A stretch of DNA of 64,000 bases from an uncultured Clostridia bacterium (GCA_947631765.1 CANRMP010000002.1:124001-188000); one strand, 5' to 3'; shown: positions 44,276 through 54,190, counted from the stretch's first letter. Program-made: numbers and translations. Notes: generated from the letters alone by a model not told the origin.

Positions 44276-45063
44276 GCATACTTGACAGCCTTGCCGCCGA
44301 AGCCCAAAAACGCACCGAAAGAGCAAAAGAGAAGCTGTCGCCAAAAGAAATAAAAAGAATGGCGCTTGAGACAAAAAAGGGCGACTTTGAGTTTGAGAGT
44401 GCACTTAAAAAGACCGGCATGTCTTTTATCTGCGAGTGCAAAAAGGCGTCTCCTTCAAAGGGGGTTATTTCGCCTGATTTTCCATATTTGCAAATTGCCA
44501 AGGAGTACGAAAGCGCCGGAGCCGACTGCATTTCGGTTCTAACCGAGCCGAGGTGGTTCTTGGGGAGCGACATGTACCTTAAGGTTATATCGGAAAATGT
44601 TTTGCTGCCATGCCTTAGAAAGGACTTCACGGTGGACGAATACATGATATATCAGGCAAAGCTGCTCGGAGCCTCGGCAATTCTTCTTATATGTTCAATT
44701 CTTGACGAAAGCCGGATAAAAGAATACATTTCGGTGTGCGATACGCTTGGCATTTCGGCGCTTGTCGAGGCGCACGACAAAAGCGAGGTCAATATGGCGC
44801 TTGGTGCGGGAGCGCGCATTATCGGGGTTAATAACCGAAGTCTTAAAGACTTTTCCGTCGACACCGAGAACAGCAAAAGGTTAAGAGCCCTTGTACCGCG
44901 CGACGTACTTTTTGTCTCGGAAAGCGGAGTAAAGAGCGCAAATGACGTTAAGGCGCTCTACGATTTAGGAGCCGACGCTCTGCTTGTCGGAGAGGTCTTG
45001 ATGCGAGCCGACGACAAGGCGGCAAAGCTAAGGGAGCTTCGCTCTCTTATTACGGAGATTTAA
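44272..45063 (+). CDS. trpC: Indole-3-glycerol phosphate synthase
   Basis: The 263-residue TIM-barrel enzyme closes the indole ring. Conserved pieces are [15 protein letters not shown] (near 50), [15 protein letters not shown] (near 116), [13 protein letters not shown] and VSESGV. The start ATG overlaps the trpD stop (ATGA), and trpF follows after 3 nt. It is a stand-alone enzyme, not fused to TrpF as in enterobacteria. Confidence 0.97.
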   Translation: MSILDSLAAEAQKRTERAKEKLSPKEIKRMALETKKGDFEFESALKKTGMSFICECKKASPSKGVISPDFPYLQIAKEYESAGADCISVLTEPRWFLGSDMYLKVISENVLLPCLRKDFTVDEYMIYQAKLLGASAILLICSILDESRIKEYISVCDTLGISALVEAHDKSEVNMALGAGARIIGVNNRSLKDFSVDTENSKRLRALVPRDVLFVSESGVKSANDVKALYDLGADALLVGEVLMRADDKAAKLRELRSLITEI

Positions 45064-45066
45064 AAA

Positions 45067-45681
45067 ATGACCAAAATTAAGCTTTGCGGTCTTTCACGAC
45101 CGTGCGATATAGAATGTGCAAATTTTCTTTTGCCCGAATATATCGGCTTTGTGTTTGCAAAGGGAAGACGACGCTTTGTGAGCTTTGAGGACGCCGAAGC
45201 TCTAAGAATGATGACCGATAAAAGAATATCGGTTGTCGGTGTGTTTCGTAACGAGGCGCCCGAGGCTGTTGCGCGCCTTGCCCACAGCGGGGTAATTGAC
45301 ATGGTACAGCTTCACGGCAACGAGGACAAAGAATACATAATAAAGCTTCGAGCCATGACAAAGGCTCCGATTATAAAGGCGTTTAATATAAAAACTCAAG
45401 AGGACGTGAAAAACGCCGAAAACTGCAGTGCGGACTATATTCTTTTTGACTCGGCAGAGGCGGGAAGCGGCAGGAGCTTTGACCGCGCTCTTATAAAAAA
45501 CGTCAAAAGAGAGTACTTTCTTGCGGGCGGGCTTGACCCGTCTAACGTGGAAAGCGAAATCGAGGCGCTTTCTCCGTACGCCGTGGACGTCAGCTCGGGC
45601 ATTGAGTCAAACGGGGTAAAGGACGAAAAAAAAATGAGACGGTTTGTATATGTTGTCAGAAATACAGGTAACGAAAGGTGA
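45067..45681 (+). CDS. trpF: Phosphoribosylanthranilate isomerase
   Basis: The 204-residue TIM-barrel enzyme isomerises phosphoribosylanthranilate. It opens MTKIKLCGLSRPCDI, where Cys7 is the catalytic base position, and carries VQLHGNE near 80 and LAGGLDPSNV near 156, then DVSSGIE. It lies 3 nt after trpC and 6 nt before trpB. Confidence 0.96.
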   Translation: MTKIKLCGLSRPCDIECANFLLPEYIGFVFAKGRRRFVSFEDAEALRMMTDKRISVVGVFRNEAPEAVARLAHSGVIDMVQLHGNEDKEYIIKLRAMTKAPIIKAFNIKTQEDVKNAENCSADYILFDSAEAGSGRSFDRALIKNVKREYFLAGGLDPSNVESEIEALSPYAVDVSSGIESNGVKDEKKMRRFVYVVRNTGNER

Positions 45682-45687
45682 ATTTAT

Positions 45688-46878
45688 ATGACAAACAGTA
45701 AAGGACGTTTTGGCGCTTACGGGGGACAGTATATTCCCGAAACGCTGATGAACGCCGTTATCGAGCTTGAGGCGGCGTATGAGCATTATAAAAACGATTC
45801 CGAGTTTTGCAGAGAACTGAATAAACTGCTATGCGATTACGCGGGCAGACCCTCGGGACTTTACTATGCCGAAAAAATGACCGAAAATCTCGGGGGAGCC
45901 AAGATATATTTAAAACGCGAGGATTTAAATCACACAGGCTCGCACAAAATAAACAATGTGCTCGGTCAGGCGCTTTTGGCAAAGAAAATGGGAAAAACGC
46001 GGCTTATTGCCGAAACGGGCGCGGGACAGCACGGCGTTGCCACCGCGACTGCGGCGGCGCTTATGGGCATGGAATGCGTCGTTTTTATGGGAAAAGAGGA
46101 CACTGTGCGCCAAGCGCTGAACGTTTACCGAATGAAGCTGCTCGGAGCCGAGGTCAAAGCGGTGGAGAGCGGAACCGCAACGCTAAAAGACGCGGTGTCC
46201 GAGGCGATGCGAGAGTGGACCTCACGTATTTCGGATACCCATTACTGCCTCGGGTCTGTAATGGGACCGCATCCTTTTCCGACTATCGTCAGAGACTTTC
46301 AGTCGGTCATATCCAAAGAGATAAAGTCTCAGCTTCTTGAAAAGGAGGGAAGGCTTCCGGATGCGGTAATTGCGTGCGTGGGCGGCGGTTCAAACGCCAT
46401 GGGAAGCTTTTATAACTTTATTAACGACAAAGAGGTACGCCTTATCGGATGCGAGGCGGCGGGAAGGGGAATTGATACCTTCGAGACAGCCGCAACGGTG
46501 AATACGGGGAAAATAGGTATTTTTCACGGCATGAAATCCTATTTCTGTCAGGATAAATACGGTCAAATCGCTCCCGTTTATTCAATCTCCGCAGGGCTTG
46601 ACTATCCCGGAGTAGGACCCGAACACGCGTATCTGCACGATGTCAAAAGGGCTGAATATGTGCCGATTACTGACGATGAGGCGGTAAACGCTTTTGAATA
46701 CCTGTCAAGGACAGAGGGGATAATTCCGGCGATTGAATCGGCTCACGCCGTGGCGTATGCCATGAAAATTGCGCCGACAATGGATAAAAATCAAATAATC
46801 GTAATTACAGTGTCCGGCAGGGGAGACAAGGACTGCGCGGCAATTGCAAGGTACAGGGGTGAGGATATCTATGAATAG
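45688..46878 (+). CDS. trpB: Tryptophan synthase beta subunit
   Basis: The 396-residue PLP enzyme joins indole and serine. The PLP lysine is in [13 protein letters not shown] near 87, and the phosphate-binding loop is GGGSNAMG near 231. [14 protein letters not shown] is the family core. The start ATG follows GAAAGGTG. It overlaps trpA by 8 nt, consistent with the alpha2-beta2 complex being made in register. Confidence 0.98.
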   Translation: MTNSKGRFGAYGGQYIPETLMNAVIELEAAYEHYKNDSEFCRELNKLLCDYAGRPSGLYYAEKMTENLGGAKIYLKREDLNHTGSHKINNVLGQALLAKKMGKTRLIAETGAGQHGVATATAAALMGMECVVFMGKEDTVRQALNVYRMKLLGAEVKAVESGTATLKDAVSEAMREWTSRISDTHYCLGSVMGPHPFPTIVRDFQSVISKEIKSQLLEKEGRLPDAVIACVGGGSNAMGSFYNFINDKEVRLIGCEAAGRGIDTFETAATVNTGKIGIFHGMKSYFCQDKYGQIAPVYSISAGLDYPGVGPEHAYLHDVKRAEYVPITDDEAVNAFEYLSRTEGIIPAIESAHAVAYAMKIAPTMDKNQIIVITVSGRGDKDCAAIARYRGEDIYE

Positions 46879-47650
46879 AATAAAGAGCGCATTTGAGCAC
46901 GGGAAGGCATTTATTGCATTTATAACCTGCGGAGACCCCGACCTTGAAACAACCGCCGCATGTGTTCGTGAAGCGGCAAAAAACGGCGCTGACCTTATCG
47001 AGCTCGGTATACCGTTTTCTGACCCCACAGCCGAGGGACCTGTAATTCAGGGGGCGAATATCCGCGCTCTTGCGGCGGGGGTGACAACCGACAAGATTTT
47101 TGATTTTGTGAAGGAAATAAGGGTTGACGTCAAAATTCCCCTGGTATTTATGACCTATGCCAACGTTGTGTTTTCATACGGAGCCGAGCGCTTTATCTCA
47201 ACGTGCAGGAACATCGGTATAGACGGGCTTATCCTCCCCGATCTTCCTTTTGAGGAAAAGGGGGAATTTCAGCCGGTGTGCGAAAAATACGCCGTGCCGC
47301 TTATTTCGCTTGTCGCGCCGACCTCCGAAAACAGGATAGGGATGATAGCCTCGGCGGCAGAGGGATTTTTGTACATAGTTTCAAGTCTCGGCGTAACCGG
47401 AGTGCGAAGCGAGATAAAAAGCGACTTGAGGTCAATTGTCGAGGTTGTAAGAAAGAATACAAGTATTCCGTGCGCAATAGGCTTCGGAATTTCCACGCCC
47501 GAGCAGGCAAAGAAAATGGCGGCAGTTTCTGACGGCGTTATTGTGGGCTCAGCCATTATAAAATACCTTGAAAGGTACGGCAAGGACGCGCCCTCCCAAA
47601 TCGGAAAATATATAAAATCAATGAAGGACGCAATATCAGAAATCAAATAA
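46871..47650 (+). CDS. trpA: Tryptophan synthase alpha subunit
   Basis: The 259-residue TIM-barrel enzyme releases indole from indole-3-glycerol phosphate. I start it at [14 protein letters not shown], after GGTGAGGA; the track's extra nine codons lie in trpB. The catalytic Glu is kept ([11 protein letters not shown], Glu44, equal to Glu49 of E. coli). The second catalytic position, Asp60 in E. coli, is Glu55 here (SDPTAEGP). I recall this variant in other clostridia, so it is probably active. It is the last gene of trpEGDCFBA. Confidence 0.96.
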   Translation: MNRIKSAFEHGKAFIAFITCGDPDLETTAACVREAAKNGADLIELGIPFSDPTAEGPVIQGANIRALAAGVTTDKIFDFVKEIRVDVKIPLVFMTYANVVFSYGAERFISTCRNIGIDGLILPDLPFEEKGEFQPVCEKYAVPLISLVAPTSENRIGMIASAAEGFLYIVSSLGVTGVRSEIKSDLRSIVEVVRKNTSIPCAIGFGISTPEQAKKMAAVSDGVIVGSAIIKYLERYGKDAPSQIGKYIKSMKDAISEIK

Positions 47651-47676
47651 AAAAAGCGAAAAAAGACATACAGAGA

Positions 47677-47725
47677 GCAGCGAACCGTTTAAAATGAACT
47701 CGGCTCGCTGCGCTTTGCTCTTTTA
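47677..47725 (+). terminator. Terminator after the trp operon
   Basis: Stem GCAGCGA/TCGCTGC with inner ACCG/CGG pairs, followed by CTTTTATT. It ends within the stop codon of the convergent PurF-like gene. Confidence 0.75.
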
Positions 47726-49129
47726 TTCTCTTCCGTTCCAACAATAGGTGCAAACCTTGTCCTCTGGCAGTCCTATTGCTTCTATCATATCGTCAAGGCG
47801 GTGATAGCGAAGGGAGGTGAAATGCAGCTCTTTGCATATTTCATCGACCATTTTGCGATATTTTTCGCTGTCGGGATGCGAATACTCGTCAAGAGTGGCT
47901 TTGTCGGGGTCCTTGCCCTCAAGAGTCAGTATGACACGGCGGGTAATAAGCTCCATTTCGGATGTGGAGCGCGAGAAATTAAGGTACTTACAGCTAAAAA
48001 GCAGTGGAGGACAGCCGAGCCTTATATGTACCTCTTTTGCGCCGCTTTCGTAAAGAAATTCGGTGGTTTCGCGCATTTGCGTGCCGCGCACTATAGAATC
48101 GTCGATAAGAAGAAGGCTCTTTCCGTCTATAAGGTCGTGAACGGGGATAAGCTTCATTTTAGCTATGAGATCTCTTTTTGTCTGGTTCGGGGGCATGAAG
48201 GAGCGCGGCCAAGTGGGGGTGTATTTGATAAAGGGTCTTGAAAAGGGAATACCCGATTCAATTGAGTAGCCAATCGCATGGGCGGTTCCCGAATCGGGAA
48301 TGCCGGCGACTATATCGGGCTTAACGTTATCCCGCCTTGCGAGCAGTTTACCGCATTTATAGCGCATACTTTCGACGCTGATTCCTTCGTATGACGAGGA
48401 AGGGTAACCGTAATACACCCAAAGAAAGGAGCATATGCGCATTTTATCGCCCGGTGCGACAAGAGTTTGCACTCCCTCGGGGGTCATTATGACTACCTCT
48501 CCCGGACCGAGCGTTTTATAATCCTTGTACCCGAGATTGAGATAGGCAAAGCTTTCAAAGCTTGCGCAGTAGCCCTCCTCCTTTTCACCGATGCTTATCG
48601 AGGTCCTTCCGAGCTTGTCCCTTGCGGCGTATATACCTTTCGGAGTCAGAACAAGCATACTCATCGAGCCCTCGATTATATCCTCGGCATATTTTATTCC
48701 TTCAATAAGGTTGTCCTTTTGATTGATAATCGCCGCCACAAGCTCGGTTTGGTTGATATCGCCGTTTTGCATTTCAAAGAAATGCGCCTTGTTTTCAATA
48801 ATTTTTTCGACTATTTTGTCCGAATTGTTTATCTTTCCCACGGTGGTTATGGCATATGTGCCGTGGTGAGAACGAATGAGTATGGGTTGCGCCTCAAAGT
48901 CGGAAATACAGCCTATACCGAGATTTCCTTTCATTGACGAAGATTCATCTGTGAATTTTGTCCTGAAAGGAGCGTTTTCTATGTTGTGTATGGCCTTGTC
49001 AAAGCCGTGCTCCTTGCCGTAAACCGCCATGCCGGCGCGCCTTGTGCCGAGATGGGAATGGTAGTCGGTTCCGAAATACAAATCGAAAACACAATCTTCT
49101 TTTGACGCCACGCCGAAAAATCCGCCCAT
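47723..49129 (-). CDS. PurF-like amidophosphoribosyltransferase homologue lacking the Ntn cysteine
   Basis: The 468-residue protein has the PurF layout: an N-terminal Ntn-hydrolase domain (1-230) and a phosphoribosyltransferase domain with the PRPP loop LLLIDDSIVRGTQ near 352. The true start is MGGFFGVASKEDC; PurF proper must expose Cys1 (CGIxG), which is absent here. The four cysteines matching the B. subtilis Fe-S ligands appear kept: ICSFLW, PPLLFSCKY and the C-terminal CTYC (460, 463). A similar Cys-less group is annotated as PurF in Bacteroides and clostridia. It may use free ammonia or have another role. No pur genes are adjacent. Confidence 0.85.
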   Translation of the reverse strand: MGGFFGVASKEDCVFDLYFGTDYHSHLGTRRAGMAVYGKEHGFDKAIHNIENAPFRTKFTDESSSMKGNLGIGCISDFEAQPILIRSHHGTYAITTVGKINNSDKIVEKIIENKAHFFEMQNGDINQTELVAAIINQKDNLIEGIKYAEDIIEGSMSMLVLTPKGIYAARDKLGRTSISIGEKEEGYCASFESFAYLNLGYKDYKTLGPGEVVIMTPEGVQTLVAPGDKMRICSFLWVYYGYPSSSYEGISVESMRYKCGKLLARRDNVKPDIVAGIPDSGTAHAIGYSIESGIPFSRPFIKYTPTWPRSFMPPNQTKRDLIAKMKLIPVHDLIDGKSLLLIDDSIVRGTQMRETTEFLYESGAKEVHIRLGCPPLLFSCKYLNFSRSTSEMELITRRVILTLEGKDPDKATLDEYSHPDSEKYRKMVDEICKELHFTSLRYHRLDDMIEAIGLPEDKVCTYCWNGRE

Positions 49130-49213
49130 ACAGTATCCTCTTTCATAAATAAAATTTGGTTTTATAAGCCGACAGAGTCGGCTTGCTATACGGTCTTGCC
49201 GTCTTGCGAAAAT

Positions 49214-49242
49214 ATTATAACACATAAAAATATCTAATGCAA
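49214..49242 (-). promoter_or_regulatory. Promoter for the PurF-like gene
   Basis: TTGCAT, 17 bp, TATAAT on the minus strand. The ~75-nt leader holds an AAGCCGAC/GTCGGCTT hairpin. I see no purine riboswitch. Confidence 0.82.
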
Positions 49243-49298
49243 CAATTATAAAAAATTTTTTTGCGGCAAAAAGCAAAACTCCGTCGAATAAAAAAATG

Positions 49299-49327
49299 TT
49301 GACTTGTTTTTAAATGTATGATAAAAT
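49299..49327 (+). promoter_or_regulatory. Promoter for the CvpA-like gene
   Basis: TTGACT, 17 bp, TAAAAT, about 33 nt before the ATG at 49360; CGGAG serves as ribosome site. Confidence 0.82.
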
Positions 49328-49359
49328 ATCATGAAATAAAATGAACCTTCGGAGCATAT

Positions 49360-51984
49360 ATGGCAATTATTTTTTACATTTTTACAACGCTGCTTGCCCT
49401 CGGTATAATGGCGTTTGCCGCATATCTTGCGTATAAGAGAGGATTTTTTAAATCTTTAGTAAAATGCGGGATAGCTTTTCTGTCTCTGCTACTTTCAATT
49501 ATTATAACAAAGCTTATTTCGCATGTCACAAAGGACGCTTTCGCCGGTCTTGCCGACCTTGTTGTTTCAAATATCGGGAGTGAAGGAACGCTTGCCGAGC
49601 TTATAGAGTCAAGCGACACCTTTGAAATTCTCTTTGCGGCTCTTCCCGCGGCAATTATCGCGCCCTTTATTTTTGTTATCGTCTTTTTTGTTTTAAAGCT
49701 TATACTTGACCTTGTTTTTCACATAGTCGAAAAAAACATCCTCAAAGGCAAAATAAATACCGAGTTTAAATACTCAAAGGGTGTTTCCTGCGTGTTCGGA
49801 TGCATTATCGCCTTTTTGTGCATATTTTCGGCGCTTGTGCCGATAAACGGCTTTGTTACTGTTTTTGCAAACGTTTACGACGTTGTCTCCACCCTTGACG
49901 AAGAGAACGGCTCGCCGCTTTTTGACGGCGTTGTGGACGGACTGAATAAAAATCCGGTCAAAACCGTTACATACGCCATGGGCGGCAGAGCGGTTTTCAA
50001 TACGCTTACCTCGATTGAAATCGACGGAGAAACCTACAGCATAGGCAGGGAAATCACCGGACTTTCGGCAATTGCTTCAAGAACTGTCTCCCTTTACAAG
50101 ACCGACGTTGAAAGCTGGGGAGAAGAGCAGGCAAGAATGCTTCGTGAGATACCGGAGGCGTTAAGCGGTGCAAAGCTTGTTAAAACCATTATTTCTGACG
50201 TTGCGAGCATCGCCTCCTCGTCCTGGATAAACAATGAGGATTTCGGCGGAATAAAGCTTCCCTCAAACGTGTATACAAATCCGATAGTAAATGACATGCT
50301 TGCCGTGTTTGCAGACTCAAGCGGCGACACCATAGGCAAGGATCTTGAAACCGTCTGCGAAACCTTAGCCGTTCTTTGCGATAACGGCGCCTTTCATCTT
50401 TTCTTCTCTTCGTCGGGCTCCGAGCCCTATGAGGTGCTTGAGGTTATAGGAAAAGAAAACTTTGTAAAGGATATTTTTCTGATTTTCGATGACAATGAAA
50501 GATTTAAACCCCTTGTCGGTAAGTTTACCGAGTTCGGACTTGAAAATATGGCGCGCTCTCTGAGCGTTCCCACAAACGAAGAGCTGCAGCAAAAAATTTA
50601 TAAAGAGCTTGCTTCAAAGCTTGAGGGCGCGTACGCTCTTGAGAAGGAAGAAGGGCGCAAGGCGGCAGAGAGGGGAGCTGTTTCCGTATTTGACAAGTAT
50701 CAAATTTTGCTTTCCGAAAACACTGCAAAGTGCGTTGCAAGCTCCCTTTATGAGGGACTCTTTCAAAGCGAAAAGGTGGATGATGAAAAGGTCGCCTCGT
50801 ACTTTGAAGGGCTGTATGCTGTAAGTGAGTACCCGGATATAAGCGCCGAACAATTCATTGAGAAATATTCCGAAAAGAACGGAAGCGAGGCGGCTTCATC
50901 TCTCTTTGGAGCCGATAAAGCGGCGCAGAGCGCAGCGTTTAATAACAGAGTAGAGCTTATTAAAAAGGTTAAAGCGGATGAAAAGTCGCTTGAAATACTC
51001 CTTTCGCTTGCCCCCTCGTGCGATATAATATCAAAAGATACCACAATTGAGAGTATTCAAAGCGAAAGCCTTGAAGGGGTAAGCAGAGAGGAGATAGAAG
51101 AGCTCGGCGTGGCTCTCGGTCACTCCGCAAGAGAGCTTTCCAAGGTTGCGGGGGATATATCGAAATTTGACAAGAACGCCTCGGGAGTCGAAATAATTAA
51201 AAAGCTTAATATAGAAGCGCTTGGGGGCGCATTTGAGGAAATAGGCGACAACAAGTACATAGGGGATACCTCAATAGGCATTCTTGACGCCTTTTTAAAG
51301 AATAAAGTCGGTTTTACCATGAATATACGGGATATTCTCAATAATTCGGACGATCCGAACGCCGAAAACTCAACCATAAGCTCGCTTCTTGTCGGATTTT
51401 ACGACACTGTTCTGCTTATAGATAATCTAAATAACGCCGAAAAGACTCATGACGACAAGATACCCGCCGTCGATGAATTCATGAAAAACCTCGATCCCGC
51501 TAAGGCGAAAAGTCTGTCAAAGGCCATGAATCCTCAAACAATTGAGAATTTCGGAGTTCCCGAAGGCAAAGCCGAGGCGGCGTCCGATATGCTCGCTGTT
51601 ATGCTTGAAGAGCTGGGAGATACCGAGAAAAACAGCGAGAGCGAGGCGGAGGCGGTAAAATATCTGTTTGATATTTCAATGACCTCCAAGAGCTCGGAAA
51701 ATACAGTCTTCGGAGAAGGCGGAAAAATCGAGGACGTTGACAACTTTGTCAAAACCGTCAAGGGCTCTACGGTCGCGGCAAACACTTTAAAAGCATCGAC
51801 CACAAACGACAAGGGAGAAAGCGTAAAGGATCCTCTCGGAATTGCCGAAAAGCTGACAAATGAGGACGAAAAAACGCTCCTTGATGCCATTGATGCCGCC
51901 TCCAAAGAGGCGGGAACCACCGAAAGCGAAAAGGAAACGCTCAGAAATCTTGCCGATATGTTCGGCGTCGAATGGGCGGCATAA
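49360..51984 (+). CDS. Large CvpA-like membrane protein with long Glu/Ser-rich domain
   Basis: The 874-residue protein has four N-terminal membrane helices (about 3-25, 33-55, 88-112, 143-167) in a CvpA-like arrangement, including YKRGFFKSLVKCG between the first two. The remaining ~700 residues are soluble, acidic, helix-rich and without known motifs; they hold repeated Glu/Lys/Ser/Ala patches but no clear tandem repeats. CvpA homologues are usually 160-200 residues, so the extension is unusual. Its side of the membrane is not certain. It forms a unit with a nudix gene 29 nt downstream. The function is unknown. Confidence 0.75.
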   Translation: MAIIFYIFTTLLALGIMAFAAYLAYKRGFFKSLVKCGIAFLSLLLSIIITKLISHVTKDAFAGLADLVVSNIGSEGTLAELIESSDTFEILFAALPAAIIAPFIFVIVFFVLKLILDLVFHIVEKNILKGKINTEFKYSKGVSCVFGCIIAFLCIFSALVPINGFVTVFANVYDVVSTLDEENGSPLFDGVVDGLNKNPVKTVTYAMGGRAVFNTLTSIEIDGETYSIGREITGLSAIASRTVSLYKTDVESWGEEQARMLREIPEALSGAKLVKTIISDVASIASSSWINNEDFGGIKLPSNVYTNPIVNDMLAVFADSSGDTIGKDLETVCETLAVLCDNGAFHLFFSSSGSEPYEVLEVIGKENFVKDIFLIFDDNERFKPLVGKFTEFGLENMARSLSVPTNEELQQKIYKELASKLEGAYALEKEEGRKAAERGAVSVFDKYQILLSENTAKCVASSLYEGLFQSEKVDDEKVASYFEGLYAVSEYPDISAEQFIEKYSEKNGSEAASSLFGADKAAQSAAFNNRVELIKKVKADEKSLEILLSLAPSCDIISKDTTIESIQSESLEGVSREEIEELGVALGHSARELSKVAGDISKFDKNASGVEIIKKLNIEALGGAFEEIGDNKYIGDTSIGILDAFLKNKVGFTMNIRDILNNSDDPNAENSTISSLLVGFYDTVLLIDNLNNAEKTHDDKIPAVDEFMKNLDPAKAKSLSKAMNPQTIENFGVPEGKAEAASDMLAVMLEELGDTEKNSESEAEAVKYLFDISMTSKSSENTVFGEGGKIEDVDNFVKTVKGSTVAANTLKASTTNDKGESVKDPLGIAEKLTNEDEKTLLDAIDAASKEAGTTESEKETLRNLADMFGVEWAA

Positions 51985-52013
51985 CTCTCACTGCATGTGA
52001 AAGAAGAGATACT

Positions 52014-52562
52014 ATGAAATTTACCGAAAAAGAACTGAGCCGAGATATTAAATTCAGCGGAAGGATATTCAGCGTGGCAAAGTGCAAGGCGGAGCTTCCC
52101 GACAATACAATTGTCGACAGGGAGCTTGTATGCCACAGCGGCGGCGTTTGTATTCTGCCCGTTGACAGCGAAAACAACGGATATTTTGTCAGGCAGTATC
52201 GCTACGGGGCGGGAAAGGAGCTGCTTGAGGTGCCCGCGGGGAAGCTTGAGGAAGGAGAGGACCCGCTTTCGGCGGCGCTTCGTGAGCTTTCCGAGGAAAC
52301 GGGCTTTACGGCAGAAAAGATAGTAAAGCTCGGGGTCGGCTATTCCTCTCCGGCAATACTCACCGAAAAAATATACATGTATCTTGCCACTGGGCTTTGT
52401 CGGGGAGCACAGCATCTTGACAAAGACGAATTTCTTGAGGTGGTAAAATGCCCGCTCGAGGAGATGTATCAAAATGTGCTTGATAACAAAATCGAGGATT
52501 CGAAATCTCAGATAACAATACTTAAATCATATTTGTATCTTAAATCTAAGAATAAAGAATAA
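52014..52562 (+). CDS. nudF: ADP-ribose pyrophosphatase-type Nudix hydrolase
   Basis: The 182-residue enzyme has the Nudix box GKLEEGEDPLSAALRELSEE followed by TGF near 85-107, preceded by VPA, and then GYSSPAILTEKIYMYLA, typical of ADP-ribose pyrophosphatases. It likely hydrolyses ADP-ribose to AMP and ribose-5-phosphate. I start it at MKFTEKELSRDIKF; the track's longer start lies inside the upstream gene. It has a weak ribosome site (AAGAAGAGA), and a strong hairpin follows. Confidence 0.88.
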   Translation: MKFTEKELSRDIKFSGRIFSVAKCKAELPDNTIVDRELVCHSGGVCILPVDSENNGYFVRQYRYGAGKELLEVPAGKLEEGEDPLSAALRELSEETGFTAEKIVKLGVGYSSPAILTEKIYMYLATGLCRGAQHLDKDEFLEVVKCPLEEMYQNVLDNKIEDSKSQITILKSYLYLKSKNKE

Positions 52563-52606
52563 AACTCCGAACTCTACGGCAAAAGCCGTGCAGAAATATT
52601 AAACAG

Positions 52607-52634
52607 TTTAAGCCACCGATTTTTCGGTGGCTTA
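52607..52634. terminator. Hairpin between convergent nudF and cls
   Basis: TTAAGCCACCGA/TCGGTGGCTTAA is a perfect 12-bp stem with a T4 loop. U-tracts are weak on both sides (ATATGCGTTTT on plus). Confidence 0.75.
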
Positions 52635-52663
52635 AAATATGCGTTTTATTTGCTTTTATATTC

Positions 52664-54190
52664 TCAGAGCAGGGGCGCAAACAGGCGCAGCAGTGCAAAA
52701 TAGAAGTTTTTGATTATTCCTTTGCGCTTGTGCGAGATGACAAGCGGAGAAGAACGCTCAAAGGTGTTTATCATATCCTTATAAACATCGGATATAACCG
52801 GTGAGCCGTAAAAGATACATCCGCATTCAAAATGAATGTACAGACTGCGGTAATCCATATTTACCGTTCCCACGGTTGCGACTTTGTCGTCGCAGACAAA
52901 GCACTTGGAATGAATAAAGCCGGGAGTATAGTTATAAATCTTGACTCCTGCGTCAATAAGGGCAGGGCAGTGGGAGAGGGAAAGCTGATAAACGGTCTTT
53001 TTGTCGGGGATTGCCGGTATTACGATGCGCACGTCGACTCCGCGTTTTGCCGCAAGTATGAGCGATTCTGAAAGCACGTTGTCAATAACAAGATAAGGAG
53101 TGAAAATATACACGTATTTTGTCGCGCTGTTTATAATATTTAAATAAATATTTTCGCCGAGGATCTCTGAGTCAAGCGGCGAGCTGCCGTACGGCTGAAT
53201 GAGCCCTTCAAAGCTTTCGGAATATTTTTCTGTATTCTCGGGTATAAAGCTGTTTATATCGTCCTTTTCGGAGCTTCTCAGTCCGTTCCACATTTCGAGA
53301 AAAAGCCTTATAAAGCTTTTGACGGCGTCTCCCTTAACAAGTATTGCGGCGTCCTTCCAGTGCCCGAATCTTGTAATTTTGTTGATATACTCGTCGGCAA
53401 AATTCACCCCTCCGGTAAAGGCAACCTTGCCGTCGATTATCATAATTTTGCGGTGATCGCGGTTGTTCATGATAACCGACAGGAAGGGCTTGAAGCGGTT
53501 AAAGGATATGCACTTTATCCCGACCTTTTCAAGCTGACGGTAATATTTTGACGGAAGATGGTTGATACATCCCATATCGTCGTACATCACCCTGACGTCA
53601 AGTCCCGCTTTAGCCTTATCGATAAGTATTTCGAGAATGGAATCCCACATATATCCGGGCTTTATTATGAATATTTCGATAAAAATATATTTTTCCGCTT
53701 TTTTCAGCTCCTCCAAAAGGTCTGGGAACATTTCGTCTCCAAGCGGGTAATATTTTGCATAAGAGTTTTCATAGACCGGGAAATTGTTTTTTGCAACGTA
53801 CTGCATCTGCCCGCAAATGTGCGGATCCTTTTCTGCTACTTTCCCTATAATCTCATTTGAGGAGGAGTCCTCGGGCTCTGCAATTGAGACCTCGGATATG
53901 CGTTTTCGAATACTTGCGGTTGAAAATTTTGTACCGAACAAAAGGTAGATAACCCAGCCTAAGAAAGGAAAAATGAGAATAGGGACAATCCAGGCAAGCT
54001 TTATTGAGGGGTCTGTCTGTTTGTTGATGATAAAGGCAACCACAAGAAAGCTCAGCAGTGAAAAGAGCATGGAAAGAGGATAGTACAAATTGTTTAAAAA
54101 CAGCGGAATGAAGGCTATCCAGCAAAGCTGTATTAAAAGAGCGAAGCTGACAATTGTAAGTCTGTTTATTATCTTTTTCAGAAATTTCAT
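52664..54190 (-). CDS. cls: Cardiolipin synthase (phospholipase D family)
   Basis: The 508-residue membrane enzyme joins two phosphatidylglycerols, or related lipids, into cardiolipin. Two N-terminal helices (about 8-60) precede a PLD-nuclease-like N-domain. The two catalytic HKD motifs are DHRKIMIIDGKVAFTGG near 240 and IHSKCFVCDDKVATVGT near 420. The length is typical. The gene follows the GH38 gene after 91 nt on the same strand; there is no shared function to explain this. Confidence 0.95.
   Translation of the reverse strand: MKFLKKIINRLTIVSFALLIQLCWIAFIPLFLNNLYYPLSMLFSLLSFLVVAFIINKQTDPSIKLAWIVPILIFPFLGWVIYLLFGTKFSTASIRKRISEVSIAEPEDSSSNEIIGKVAEKDPHICGQMQYVAKNNFPVYENSYAKYYPLGDEMFPDLLEELKKAEKYIFIEIFIIKPGYMWDSILEILIDKAKAGLDVRVMYDDMGCINHLPSKYYRQLEKVGIKCISFNRFKPFLSVIMNNRDHRKIMIIDGKVAFTGGVNFADEYINKITRFGHWKDAAILVKGDAVKSFIRLFLEMWNGLRSSEKDDINSFIPENTEKYSESFEGLIQPYGSSPLDSEILGENIYLNIINSATKYVYIFTPYLVIDNVLSESLILAAKRGVDVRIVIPAIPDKKTVYQLSLSHCPALIDAGVKIYNYTPGFIHSKCFVCDDKVATVGTVNMDYRSLYIHFECGCIFYGSPVISDVYKDMINTFERSSPLVISHKRKGIIKNFYFALLRLFAPLL

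Noticed and set aside
51534-52472. 312-codon minus-strand ORF
   Set aside because: It spans the end of the CvpA-like gene and most of nudF, both convincing on plus; the sequence is Ser/Phe-rich antisense.
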